Of a stretch of 64,000 nucleotides of DNA, positions 28,173 to 37,373 are shown one piece after another. This DNA comes from Moanibacter sp964542645 (lineage in GTDB: Bacteria > Verrucomicrobiota > Verrucomicrobiia > Opitutales > UBA2987), in NCBI GenBank assembly GCA_964542645.1, contig CAZIUG010000015.1:434001-498000 (forward strand). The letters run 5' to 3'. How positions within the stretch are numbered: the first letter of the stretch is position 1; every line of letters starts with the position of its first letter. The position numbers and the translations under genes were made by a program. The notes under the pieces were generated by a model that was not told the DNA's origin, made no database searches, and saw nothing but the letters and a program-made list of their open reading frames with translations.

Positions 28173-29273
28173 TTGAATCCAACCACCATCGGTATTATAG
28201 GTTGCGGGAAAATCAGCCGCGCTTATATGCATTTTTGTCGAGATTTCGAGGGCCTTGAGGTCATAGCCTGTGCCGATCTAGATCCGGAAGCAGCGAAACA
28301 GTTGGCACAGGAATTTCCCATCCCTAGGGTTTGTTCGGTTAATGAACTTCTTTCCAATCCCGACATCGAGATCGTCCTGAATCTTACTATTCCAGCAGCC
28401 CATGCAGCAATAAACCGACAGGCCCTTGAACACAACAAACACGCCTACTGCGAAAAACCCTTTGGACTTAATCGGGAGGAAGGGAAGGAAGTTCTCAAAC
28501 TCGCTGAGGCAAAAGGCCTTCGCGTAGGCTGTGCTCCTGACACAGTCTATGGACCAGGAACTCAAACCTGTCGGAAACTAATTGACCAGGGAACAATCGG
28601 AGTGCCCACAGCCGCAACCGCCTTCTGTTGTGGATCCGGGCACGAGAGCTGGCACCCGAACCCCGCCTTCTACTACAAACCGGGAGGTGGTCCCCTTTTC
28701 GATATGGGACCATACTATCTTACATCCCTTGCTGTTCTGCTGGGTCCTGCTACATCGGTAGCTGCAAAAACAAAAAAGACGTTTCCCGAAAGAATCGCAA
28801 CCAGCGAACAGAGTAACGGTCTCGCAATTACAGTGGAAACACCGACCCATCTTGCAGGAATTATCGAGTATGATAACGCGACCATTGCTACTACTACCTT
28901 CAGCTTCGATACCATGGGCTCAACTAGTCTTCCTTTTATCGAGATCTATGGAACAGAAGGAACCCTATCGGTTCCAAACCCTAACCGATTCGATGGTCCT
29001 GTCATGATCCGGGAAAGAGACGAAAAGAGTTGGAATAACATCCCCCTCACCCACTCACACTCTATGGGCCGTGGATTCGGGCTCGCCGACATGGCCCACT
29101 CCATTCGCACTGGTCGTCTCCACCGCGCCAATGGAGAACTTGCTCTCCACATCCTTGACCTCATGCAGTCCTTCCACGAATCCCAAACCTCTGGAGAACA
29201 TATCCAACTAACTACTACCTGTAAACGGCCTTCAATGATCCCAATAGACCTAAAGCTGGGATGTATTGACTGA
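28173..29273 (+). CDS. Gfo/Idh/MocA-family oxidoreductase
   Basis: An NAD(P)-dependent sugar oxidoreductase of 366 residues. The Rossmann motif GIIGCGKIS is at residues 7-15, EKP at 94-96 with the catalytic Lys, and FDMGPYYLTSL supplies the later active-site segment (D...Y in place of the more usual HxxD). Such GPYY-type members include glucoside 3-dehydrogenase-like and other keto-sugar enzymes; the substrate is unknown. The start is TTG; the fold begins immediately. It stands alone and precedes the tmRNA gene by 300 bp. Confidence 0.85.
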   Translation: MNPTTIGIIGCGKISRAYMHFCRDFEGLEVIACADLDPEAAKQLAQEFPIPRVCSVNELLSNPDIEIVLNLTIPAAHAAINRQALEHNKHAYCEKPFGLNREEGKEVLKLAEAKGLRVGCAPDTVYGPGTQTCRKLIDQGTIGVPTAATAFCCGSGHESWHPNPAFYYKPGGGPLFDMGPYYLTSLAVLLGPATSVAAKTKKTFPERIATSEQSNGLAITVETPTHLAGIIEYDNATIATTTFSFDTMGSTSLPFIEIYGTEGTLSVPNPNRFDGPVMIRERDEKSWNNIPLTHSHSMGRGFGLADMAHSIRTGRLHRANGELALHILDLMQSFHESQTSGEHIQLTTTCKRPSMIPIDLKLGCID

Positions 29274-29515
29274 AGGTTCAGCAGTTCAGCCTCAACCATT
29301 TCTTGAGCTGAGGCGAGTCCCGTATTAAAAACCCACACTCCAGTAACCCGATCCCCTAGCGCTAACTCTCTCCTTGCTTTTTCCCGAATCCCGACAATCT
29401 TATGTTCTGATCATGGTTCTTTAGAAAATTACGGACATATTAGTTCTTTGCAGTACCACAGTAACAGTTTTCCCAATCTATTCGTCATATCCGTCGACGT
29501 GGGTCCTGTCAGGTC

Positions 29516-29543
29516 GAGCTACCAGATTCAAATCTGGTAGCTC
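29516..29543. repeat. Perfect inverted repeat upstream of ssrA
   Basis: GAGCTACCAGAT and ATCTGGTAGCTC form a 12 bp perfect stem around TCAA (the palindrome extends one more base on each side). It ends 30 bp before the tmRNA 5' end, where a -35 region would lie. No T-run follows, so an intrinsic terminator is less likely than an operator or attenuating hairpin. Confidence 0.5.
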
Positions 29544-29573
29544 ATTTATAAAGGCAATTGGATTTAAATCTTG

Positions 29574-29929
<356 letters not shown>

Positions 29930-30035
29930 ATTGGATATTGTACCTCTTTCCCTATAGCCAAAACCCATACGCAGATTCAAGATACCCTACAATCACTCGG
30001 CAAATTTCGACCGCCAGTAGAAAGGATACAATATT

Positions 30036-31187
30036 ATGAAAATCAGCAATATTGAGGTAATCAGGTTTAAAACCTGGACACGGGATGAACCATCCAAATG
30101 GGGCTACCGTCAATGGGGAAAGGAAATTGAATCAAGCGAGTCCATAACCAAGATTTCCACGGATGAAGGGATCAATGGCTATATGCTTGGCGGAACCCGA
30201 GAATATATTGAGGGTTCCGTGAAACGCATGCTGCTGGGTGAGGATCCGTTGGAACGCGAGAAACTCTGGAACTGGATGGATCAACTGGTCACTTTCGGAC
30301 TTAATAGCCTACCGGAAAAAGACATGGGTGTGGTTGACTGCGCCCTCTGGGATCTTTTCGGCCGTATGGTCGGGTTACCGGTAAGTACGATCCTGGGCGG
30401 CGCAAGGAAAAAGGTGAAGGCCTATGCCAGCACTTTTCCCAATATGGGACGCCCAGAAGACTATGCAGCCCATGCGAAGGCCTGCAAGGACCAGGGATAC
30501 ACAGCATATAAAGTACACGCCTATATCTGCTGGAACCCGCATGCCTGGGAACCAGCACCACAGCTTCCCGGCTATCCGAAAGAAGACGTGGAAGTATGCG
30601 CCGCAGTCCGGGAGGCCGTAGGAGACGATATGGTCCTGATGCTGGACCCATTCGGTGTTTATACACTCGAACAGGCTCTCTGGGTTGGCCGTGAACTGCA
30701 GAAGCTTAATTACTACTGGCTGGAGCACCCGATGGTGGAAACTCGGATTGAGGCCTACAGACGACTGACAAAAGAACTCGACATAGCCGTTCTATCACCA
30801 GAACACGTACCCGGCGGTGTATTCTCCCGCGCTGAATGGGTGATTCAAGGAGCTTCTGACATGCTTCGAATCGACCACAATTACGGAGGTATCACCGGTT
30901 CCATCAAGCTGGTCAATGTAGCCCAGGCCTACGGTATCCAATGTGAAATGCATGGTGGAGGGTGCGCAAACAGCCAAATACTCGGCGCCACTACGGAAGC
31001 CACCTGCGAGTATTTTGAACGTGGATTACTCCGTCCCGATTTCGACTATGAGACGCCTCCTCCTTACCTGAACTCTATCGTGGATCCTTTGGACGATAAT
31101 GGGAATGTGCTCCTGTCCCAACAACCCGGTCTCGGCCTCGATCTCAACTGGGACTACATCAATGACAATCTGATCAAGGAGTCCTAA
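30036..31187 (+). CDS. MR/MLE enolase-superfamily protein
   Basis: A mandelate racemase/muconate lactonizing-type enzyme of 383 residues. The capping domain (residues 1-120) precedes a barrel with LMLDPFG (Asp, about 205), WLEHPM (Glu, about 230) and SPEHVPGG (Glu, about 255) as metal ligands, and CEMHGGG as the late His segment. The LEHP and EMHGG forms differ from galactonate-dehydratase types, so this is a separate subgroup, probably an acid-sugar dehydratase of unknown substrate. It starts at an ATG with AGAAAGGA upstream and follows the tmRNA gene by 107 bp. Confidence 0.82.
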   Translation: MKISNIEVIRFKTWTRDEPSKWGYRQWGKEIESSESITKISTDEGINGYMLGGTREYIEGSVKRMLLGEDPLEREKLWNWMDQLVTFGLNSLPEKDMGVVDCALWDLFGRMVGLPVSTILGGARKKVKAYASTFPNMGRPEDYAAHAKACKDQGYTAYKVHAYICWNPHAWEPAPQLPGYPKEDVEVCAAVREAVGDDMVLMLDPFGVYTLEQALWVGRELQKLNYYWLEHPMVETRIEAYRRLTKELDIAVLSPEHVPGGVFSRAEWVIQGASDMLRIDHNYGGITGSIKLVNVAQAYGIQCEMHGGGCANSQILGATTEATCEYFERGLLRPDFDYETPPPYLNSIVDPLDDNGNVLLSQQPGLGLDLNWDYINDNLIKES

Positions 31188-31401
31188 TATGGAGAAATCT
31201 ACAATTCCCATATTATCTACTGGACATTAAATTCTGCTGTAGAACGCCCCCACGAAAGCATGAGATTGGGAGCCTGTTTGTTCTTCTGATGGGTAATTTC
31301 GGTGGTAATACAGGGACAGTGGTGTCGCAAATGGCTCCACTTAGAAAATCTGATTCGGAGACAAATCTGCCCTTCCAATTCTCCCGCCAAATCAAACAAA
31401 A

Positions 31402-32610
31402 TCACTGCGGGCCACGCTCGATTTCTAGTTCGTCTACACGTTTCTGGTTTTCAGCAGTCCTTTGGGGCGCGGGGCCCCAGGTGTCGATCAGGCTCTTACC
31501 CGGTTTGTCGCTAACCCGGATCGACGCATCGAAGCGGTCGCGAACATTTGTCTTCAGCCTCGTCCCGATTCCTGGGTTCTCTGAAGCATGCAGAAAACCT
31601 TCCCTGATATCGAGATTGGGATCCACAAAATTGCTGTACCAGCCTTTGAAATTTGCGGGGACATGCTCCTGCATCATTGCATTTGGCGAACAATAGCAAA
31701 TGTGCGAACAAGCGAAGATATTGACAGGGCCTGTAGCATCGTGTGGCGCGAACGGAACCTGATGAGCAGACGCCAGAATTGCTATTTTGTAGGTTTCCGA
31801 TATGCCTCCTGTCCAAATAAGGTCCGGCATGACAATACGGGCCGAACCGTTCTCAATGAAATGCCGTAGTTGCCAGCGTGTAAGCAGACGCTCAGAGATA
31901 CAAACTGGAGCTTCTGTCGCAGCCTGAAGCCTGGAGAGCGCCTCTGGGTTAAGGAGTGGCATCAGGTCTTCCTGCCACATTATTTCGTAGGGGTCCATTG
32001 CTTGAGCGATACGAATGGCCACCGGAAGAGCCCACTTTCCATGAGCATCATTGGCGATCTGCATATCCGTTCCCACCGCATCCCGAATTTCACGGATCGG
32101 CTTAAGCGAAAGGTCGAGTTCATTTGGAGATAGAAACTGCCCATCCGAAGCGATTGCGAGGGGAATAGTGGGGCCACCCTTCATTGCGACGATGCCCTCA
32201 TCCAACAGTGCCCTGGCGACATCTGCCGCTCCCTCATGGGGCATCCCCGTCGCATACACCCGAATCTTCTTCCGAACCGCACCGCCCAGAAGCTCATAAA
32301 TCGGAAGTCCGGAAACCTGTCCTTTGAGATCCCAGAGGGCAATGTCTATGGCTGAGATTGCCCGCATCTCCGCTCCCCCATAGCCAGCGTGATCGGAAAG
32401 CCGAAACATGGCTTCCCAGTGACGTTCAATGGAAGCCGGATCGCGGCCGATCACCAATGGACCAAACCAGTCGTGGATTGCCGTTTCAACAACCGTTGGC
32501 GCATACCAAGTCTCTCCAAGACCAATAAGCCCAGCATCAGTATGTAATTGAACCCAGATAATCTGTGGTTGCTCAGCTACCCTTATGGTCTCGATCTTGG
32601 TAATTTTCAT
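31402..32610 (-). CDS. MR/MLE enolase-superfamily dehydratase
   Basis: A 402-residue member of the mandelate racemase group. The N-terminal domain includes LHTDAGLIGLGETW. The barrel shows ANDAHG (Asp, about 198), MWQEDLMP (Glu, about 226) and CISERLLTR (Glu, about 250), then MPDLIWTGGISETYKIA and the catalytic His in FAPHDATGP. The set resembles galactonate/mannonate-type dehydratases more than it does the gene at 30 kb. The C-terminal tail after SLIDTWGPAPQ is unusually charged. It is convergent with the 30 kb MR/MLE gene, so the two are not one operon. Confidence 0.82.
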   Translation of the reverse strand: MKITKIETIRVAEQPQIIWVQLHTDAGLIGLGETWYAPTVVETAIHDWFGPLVIGRDPASIERHWEAMFRLSDHAGYGGAEMRAISAIDIALWDLKGQVSGLPIYELLGGAVRKKIRVYATGMPHEGAADVARALLDEGIVAMKGGPTIPLAIASDGQFLSPNELDLSLKPIREIRDAVGTDMQIANDAHGKWALPVAIRIAQAMDPYEIMWQEDLMPLLNPEALSRLQAATEAPVCISERLLTRWQLRHFIENGSARIVMPDLIWTGGISETYKIAILASAHQVPFAPHDATGPVNIFACSHICYCSPNAMMQEHVPANFKGWYSNFVDPNLDIREGFLHASENPGIGTRLKTNVRDRFDASIRVSDKPGKSLIDTWGPAPQRTAENQKRVDELEIERGPQ

Positions 32611-33116
32611 TACGATTGAAGTTTCTTAACCGGTTTCTAAGGAAACGCACACTCTCAGTAGGGTCCTACCACCTGGCTCGATCGTGTATAATATTAGGCT
32701 CACGCCAACACACGTCAAGGATGTCTGGGAGTCGGATTGTGATGACCTGCGGCTAGCGGAACAAACGTCCCGAATTACCATTCTGGCACTGGAACGTCTG
32801 AAGTAGGATTTGAGGAAAATATCTTCGGACAAATACGTTTAATTAGCTAAGACCCTTTCGGTAAAGCTAAACGAATTAATTACGAGATCTGTTTAGGCAA
32901 CAACCCATTAGAGCAATTACCGGCATCTCCAGCATATCAATGATTTTGTTCATTCCCTGCTGAAAGGTACCAATTCATCTCCCGGGGAGCGGATCAGTAC
33001 AAATCATGGTCAGAAAGGCGGTACTCTCTAAAGATTTGCTTCTGCTAACAACAAGAATTATATCATCGCAATTGTAGTTTAGCTGCATTGTGGAACCAGA
33101 TACCTTGAAAGGGGCT
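32611..33116. other. Intergenic, divergent promoter region
   Basis: A 506 bp gap between divergent MR/MLE and NRAMP-like genes, one of the longest here. No RNA gene, repeat or credible ORF is seen; a 68-codon minus-strand ORF at 32626-32832 has no features. Confidence 0.4.
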
Positions 33117-34526
33117 ATGTCTAGGAATCGAGAATCCAAACCAAGCTCAATAGATCTCTATGCGCTCGCCCCGGAATCTGTGAGGGATCCACCGAGGAAT
33201 TTCAAAGAGCGGCTCCGATTTCTGGGTCCTAGTCTGATTTTGGTCGGTGGCATTGTTGGTTCCGGTGAGATCATCCTGACCACTAGCCTCGGAGCCTTAG
33301 TCGGCTTCTCTATGCTCTGGTTTGTCCTTCTGAGTTGTTGGAGCAAAAACATAATCCAGTCCGAACTAGCACGCTACTCCGTTTCGACAGGAGAACCCTT
33401 TCTCCACGCTTTTAACCGCCTGCCCGGAAAAATTCGCGCCTTCAGAGGTAAAAGAGTCTCCTGGTATATCTATTTCTGGCTTCTGTTGATTATCCCGGGA
33501 GTATTCCTCGCTGGGGGAGGAATCTACGGCGGCGCGGGCCAAGTCATCCATGCTGCCATTCCTGCGATCGGTTCTGAGTGGTGGACAGTAGGCCTAGCGG
33601 TTCTCTCTTCGGTTATCATCTGTACCGGCAGTTACAAGGGAATCGAACGATTACTAACCGTTATGGTTCTCTCTTTTACCATCGTTACCTTGATCTGTGC
33701 CGTACTCTTACAGACAACGGAATATGCTATCACATGGGATCAGGTTCAAGGGGGTCTTACGTTTTCTTTCCCTGTATTCGCAATACTGGTTGCTCTTGGA
33801 ATGTATAGTGCAACCGGGGTCGGAACAGCGGATCAAATCTTCTATACCTACTGGTGCGTGGAGAAAGGATATGCGCGTTTTACCGGACCAGTTAACGATT
33901 CAAAAGACTGGGTAAAAAGAGCTAGAGGATGGATAAAGGTAATGCATTTGGATGTAATACTCTCTCTGATCCTCCTGACATTTGCGACGATCCCATTTTA
34001 CATGCTTGGCGCAGGGATCCTCCACCAACTTGGCCAACAACCTGATGGACTTGAGACGATATCAGTGATTTCCAGTATTTACACTCGGATACTAGGAGGA
34101 TGGGCCTTCTGGTTATTCATGGCAGGGGCCTTTATTGTCCTGTTTTCCACCTGCATATCCGGACTTGGGGGCGGTGCCCGAACATTTGCTGACGGATTGG
34201 CCGTATTAGGCCTAATGGAACGCAATGACTACACTCTGAGAATCCAAGTTCTCAGAGGCTATGCCGTTGTAACACCACTGGGACAAGCACTGAGCTACTA
34301 TATCTTCCAAAATCCAGTATGGATGCTAACCGTTGGGATGGCAATCGGTGTCATTCAATTCCCCATCATCGCTGCTGGTACGATCTACTTGCGATATAAG
34401 TTTCTCGATAAGCGCATTGCCCCCTCTCGGTTGACTAACATCGCTCTCTGGATGAGCTTTTTCATTATGTTGGGACTTGCCATATGGATCCTGTATCTAA
34501 GCTATACAGTCAAAAACACGGCATGA
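33117..34526 (+). CDS. NRAMP-superfamily membrane transporter lacking canonical metal motifs
   Basis: A polytopic inner-membrane protein of 469 residues with about eleven hydrophobic segments in the LeuT-like NRAMP arrangement. The first helix reads LILVGGIVGSGEIILTTSLG (about residues 39-58), where metal-transporting NRAMPs carry DPGN. The sixth-helix region reads FPVFAILVALGMYSATGVGTAD and has no MPH. Both metal-binding positions are therefore altered, so Mn/Fe import should not be assumed; the substrate may be another cation or an organic solute. The ATG at 33117 is preceded by AAAGGGG; a GTG at 33090 would add nine residues. It sits between MR/MLE genes. Confidence 0.7.
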   Translation: MSRNRESKPSSIDLYALAPESVRDPPRNFKERLRFLGPSLILVGGIVGSGEIILTTSLGALVGFSMLWFVLLSCWSKNIIQSELARYSVSTGEPFLHAFNRLPGKIRAFRGKRVSWYIYFWLLLIIPGVFLAGGGIYGGAGQVIHAAIPAIGSEWWTVGLAVLSSVIICTGSYKGIERLLTVMVLSFTIVTLICAVLLQTTEYAITWDQVQGGLTFSFPVFAILVALGMYSATGVGTADQIFYTYWCVEKGYARFTGPVNDSKDWVKRARGWIKVMHLDVILSLILLTFATIPFYMLGAGILHQLGQQPDGLETISVISSIYTRILGGWAFWLFMAGAFIVLFSTCISGLGGGARTFADGLAVLGLMERNDYTLRIQVLRGYAVVTPLGQALSYYIFQNPVWMLTVGMAIGVIQFPIIAAGTIYLRYKFLDKRIAPSRLTNIALWMSFFIMLGLAIWILYLSYTVKNTA

Positions 34527-34857
34527 AATTATCCCCTCCTCAGATCCCTTTACAAGCGTGACTAAAACAGAATTCTCAAAAGGATTCAAGCGACCCTGTG
34601 AGCAGGGGAGACAAGACTCATATCCATATCGGTGAAACTTGCCATATTTCCAACGGATCGAATTCCATTCCTAAGATAGAATGTATTTTGATTTTGGCTC
34701 GGCCTAACTAACAACTCTCTTCGTTCTAATTCCTAAATCTTGCAGCTATCTTAACTAGTGTCGCGCAACTTTTCCCGCAATATATTTGCCATATAAAATA
34801 TCACTGTCTTGCTTAAGAAAATCGATTATTCAACTATTATTTACCACCGAAACCTAA
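34527..34857. other. Intergenic
   Basis: A 331 bp AT-rich gap between the NRAMP-like and MR/MLE genes on the same strand. Nothing recognisable is seen apart from a probable promoter region for the downstream gene. Confidence 0.4.
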
Positions 34858-35982
34858 ATGAAGATTACCGATATTAAGCTTATTACGCTTGAAGATCCCA
34901 ATCAGAAAGAGGGTTACGCGAAGATGTACGAGGTGCCTAACCTCCGCCGCATTCAGTATACACACGGCAGCCAGATGCAACCTTCCGACAAGAATCTGCA
35001 ACAGAAATTTCTAAAGGTCATGACCGACGAGGGAATCGAAGGGATGTGTACCTGCACCATGGAACCCAAGCAAGTGGATGTCTTACGCACCCACGCTTTG
35101 GGAGAGAACCCGCTCCATCGCGAGCGGCTCTACCAGATGTTTCACAAAGGCACCCGATGGTGCTATCAGCGGCCTGGCTGGTTCGGAGATTTCGACAATT
35201 GCCTTTGGGATATTGCAGGGAAAACCGCAGGCCTCCCAGTTTACGACCTAATCGGCAAGGTACGTAACCGGTTTCCCGTATACATAACCAGTGGGAACAG
35301 TCCCCTCGAGGTATATCTAGAAGTAATAGAAGAAGCACAAAGCTTTGGAGTTGAGGCTTACAAGTTTCATACTTATAAGGGTGGCAAAGCCGACATTGAG
35401 CTCTTTCATGAGGTCCGCCGGCAAATCGGGCCCGACTATCTACTTATCAACGATCCCGTATGCTCTTACACCCTTGAGGAAGCGATCCAAGTCGGCCACG
35501 TCATGGAGGAACTCAACTTTCTTTGGCTTGAAGAACCCATGCACGAATACAAGCAACATCAATATCAAAAATTGTGCCGTGAACTGACCATGCCGGTAAT
35601 GGGAAATGAAACGTTGATGAGTGACATCGGCATCTCTACCCAGTGGCTTATCTCGGGAGCAACCGATTTGCTCCGAGCCAATGCTCGGTTCGGGACAACA
35701 CAGGTTTTAAAAATGGCTCACTTCGCAGAATTATACGATACCAACATCGAGATGAATGCAGAAGGAGGCCTCTTTGGTCTTATCCACGTGCATCTGGGTT
35801 GCTGTATCGACAATACAGGTTATTACGAGGCAGGAAGTAGCACACTCAAGGGAAGTGAGAGATTTGGAATGATCAACAAACCGATTGTTACCGACGGCCA
35901 TCTCACCCCACCAGACGGTCCGGGCTGGGGGGCCGAGTGGGACTGGGACAAGTTCGATAAGATGACGGTTGACGTGTATTAA
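34858..35982 (+). CDS. MR/MLE enolase-superfamily protein
   Basis: A 374-residue enolase-superfamily enzyme. Barrel motifs are LINDPVCSY (Asp, about 199), LWLEEPMHEY (Glu, about 223) and VMGNETLMSD (Glu, about 248), then IEMNAEGGLFG in place of the usual late His segment; the catalytic His/Asp dyad of galactonate dehydratases is not obvious. KFHTYKGG on an earlier strand may supply the Lys base of another subgroup. The N-terminus is longer and more charged than in the three relatives in this window. It starts at an ATG and stands alone. The reaction is unknown. Confidence 0.78.
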   Translation: MKITDIKLITLEDPNQKEGYAKMYEVPNLRRIQYTHGSQMQPSDKNLQQKFLKVMTDEGIEGMCTCTMEPKQVDVLRTHALGENPLHRERLYQMFHKGTRWCYQRPGWFGDFDNCLWDIAGKTAGLPVYDLIGKVRNRFPVYITSGNSPLEVYLEVIEEAQSFGVEAYKFHTYKGGKADIELFHEVRRQIGPDYLLINDPVCSYTLEEAIQVGHVMEELNFLWLEEPMHEYKQHQYQKLCRELTMPVMGNETLMSDIGISTQWLISGATDLLRANARFGTTQVLKMAHFAELYDTNIEMNAEGGLFGLIHVHLGCCIDNTGYYEAGSSTLKGSERFGMINKPIVTDGHLTPPDGPGWGAEWDWDKFDKMTVDVY

Positions 35983-36285
35983 TCTAAGGATTCCTTCGAG
36001 CCCGTCCGTGATTTCCAGTTCAGTTCCTAGATATAATGACCCTACAAGGAACCATCCTTCCAAACGCGTGCAAAGCGCATGATCTCTCTTGCATACTTGT
36101 TTAGCCCACCAGCTTTTAGACTGCTCGTTCTATTAAAAATTACTATGCTAAACCGGAAAAGTTCGGATTTTCCTTTGAAATTGGTCCGAACCTAACCTAT
36201 TGAATTCTGACAATCGAAGCCCTAAATCCAGTTATTTTGTAATGTGTTTGCACAAAAACGTTAGTCCCATAATCGAATACTTGCT
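35983..36285. other. Intergenic
   Basis: A 303 bp gap between same-strand MR/MLE and PhyH genes. No structure or small gene is recognised. Confidence 0.4.
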
Positions 36286-37182
36286 ATGAAAGAAACACGC
36301 CCCAATACCTCTCGCTCGATTACCGAGGAAACATTGGAAATGTCCACTAATGAGAAGTATCTCTTTGACCTGCTTGGATTCTTGATCGTACCGGATGTCT
36401 TGAGTGAAAAAGACCTGGAGATGGCAAATGCAGCCATCGATTCCCTAGAACTAGAACAGAGTCCTGAATATTTCAGGGACTCAAAAGCCTTAAAGGGAGA
36501 AAACAAATCAACGCGATTGGGAGCAACCACGAACCTTCTAGAACTGCCCAAGCCATTCTGCGATCCGTTCAGAGAAATGCTGGTTCATCCCAAGACCAGT
36601 CCCCACTTGAACACCATCCTTGGAGAAGGATGGCGACTAGATCACGGACCGGGGCTGATTGCCATGGACAAAGGATGCTCTGGGGGTAAGTTGCACGGCA
36701 ATTTTGACAACGCTCCCTATTTTTACCGAGAAGGTAAGATTTTTACTGGACTTTGTGTTATCGAATACCTGCTAGCCGATGAAGGTCATGGCGACGGTGG
36801 CCTATGCGTTGTCGCTGGAAGTCACAAGGCCAACGTATCCTGCCCGGATGAGATGCTCAGGTGGGAGCTTTACCAGGAGTACGTAACCGAAATTAATGCT
36901 AAAGCTGGAGATGCTGTCATTTTCAGTGAGGCTTGCACCCACGGAACACTCCCTTGGACCGGAGACCACCAACGCCGGGCAGTTCTCTACAAATACAACA
37001 CCGGTCATATGTCATGGGGAGGAGGGGGCATCCGCGGCTCAGTTCCTGATTACTGGGATGAGCTCACGGAACCACAAAAAGCCGCCCTGCTACTCCCTTC
37101 ACACCATTCCAGACGGCCAAAGTCTAGCAACGGCTACCGCGGTCTGGCCGAAATTAAGAGCTCTACCTGGTATTTGGAATAG
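36286..37182 (+). CDS. Phytanoyl-CoA dioxygenase-like protein with altered metal motif
   Basis: A PhyH-superfamily protein of 298 residues. The beta-helix core is recognisable from FDLLGFLIVPDVLSEKDLEMANAA, GGLCVVAGSHKAN, GDAVIFSEACTHGTLPW (distal His) and QRRAVLYKYNTGH (Arg). At the place of the HxD metal motif the sequence is KLHGNFDNAPYFY, so His and Asp are three residues apart. This is either a subgroup-specific variant with the Asp moved or an enzyme with a His-only site. The substrate is unknown. The first ATG is used; a second at 36340 is possible and loses 18 unconserved residues. Confidence 0.72.
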   Translation: MKETRPNTSRSITEETLEMSTNEKYLFDLLGFLIVPDVLSEKDLEMANAAIDSLELEQSPEYFRDSKALKGENKSTRLGATTNLLELPKPFCDPFREMLVHPKTSPHLNTILGEGWRLDHGPGLIAMDKGCSGGKLHGNFDNAPYFYREGKIFTGLCVIEYLLADEGHGDGGLCVVAGSHKANVSCPDEMLRWELYQEYVTEINAKAGDAVIFSEACTHGTLPWTGDHQRRAVLYKYNTGHMSWGGGGIRGSVPDYWDELTEPQKAALLLPSHHSRRPKSSNGYRGLAEIKSSTWYLE

Positions 37183-37373
37183 AAGGCTCTTTACAGATTA
37201 ATCTCAGCAAAACCAGTTTTTCAGATGGGAGATCCTGCATTCTAACAAAGCCAACCCCTAGGAAAACGATATTTTAGGCTGTAGATATAAAGTCGAATTC
37301 GAAGGGACCATAACCAAGTTCATTTAATTAGAACACTTACGCCTTTCACTGGAAATTTCCGAAGTCTTCCTTT

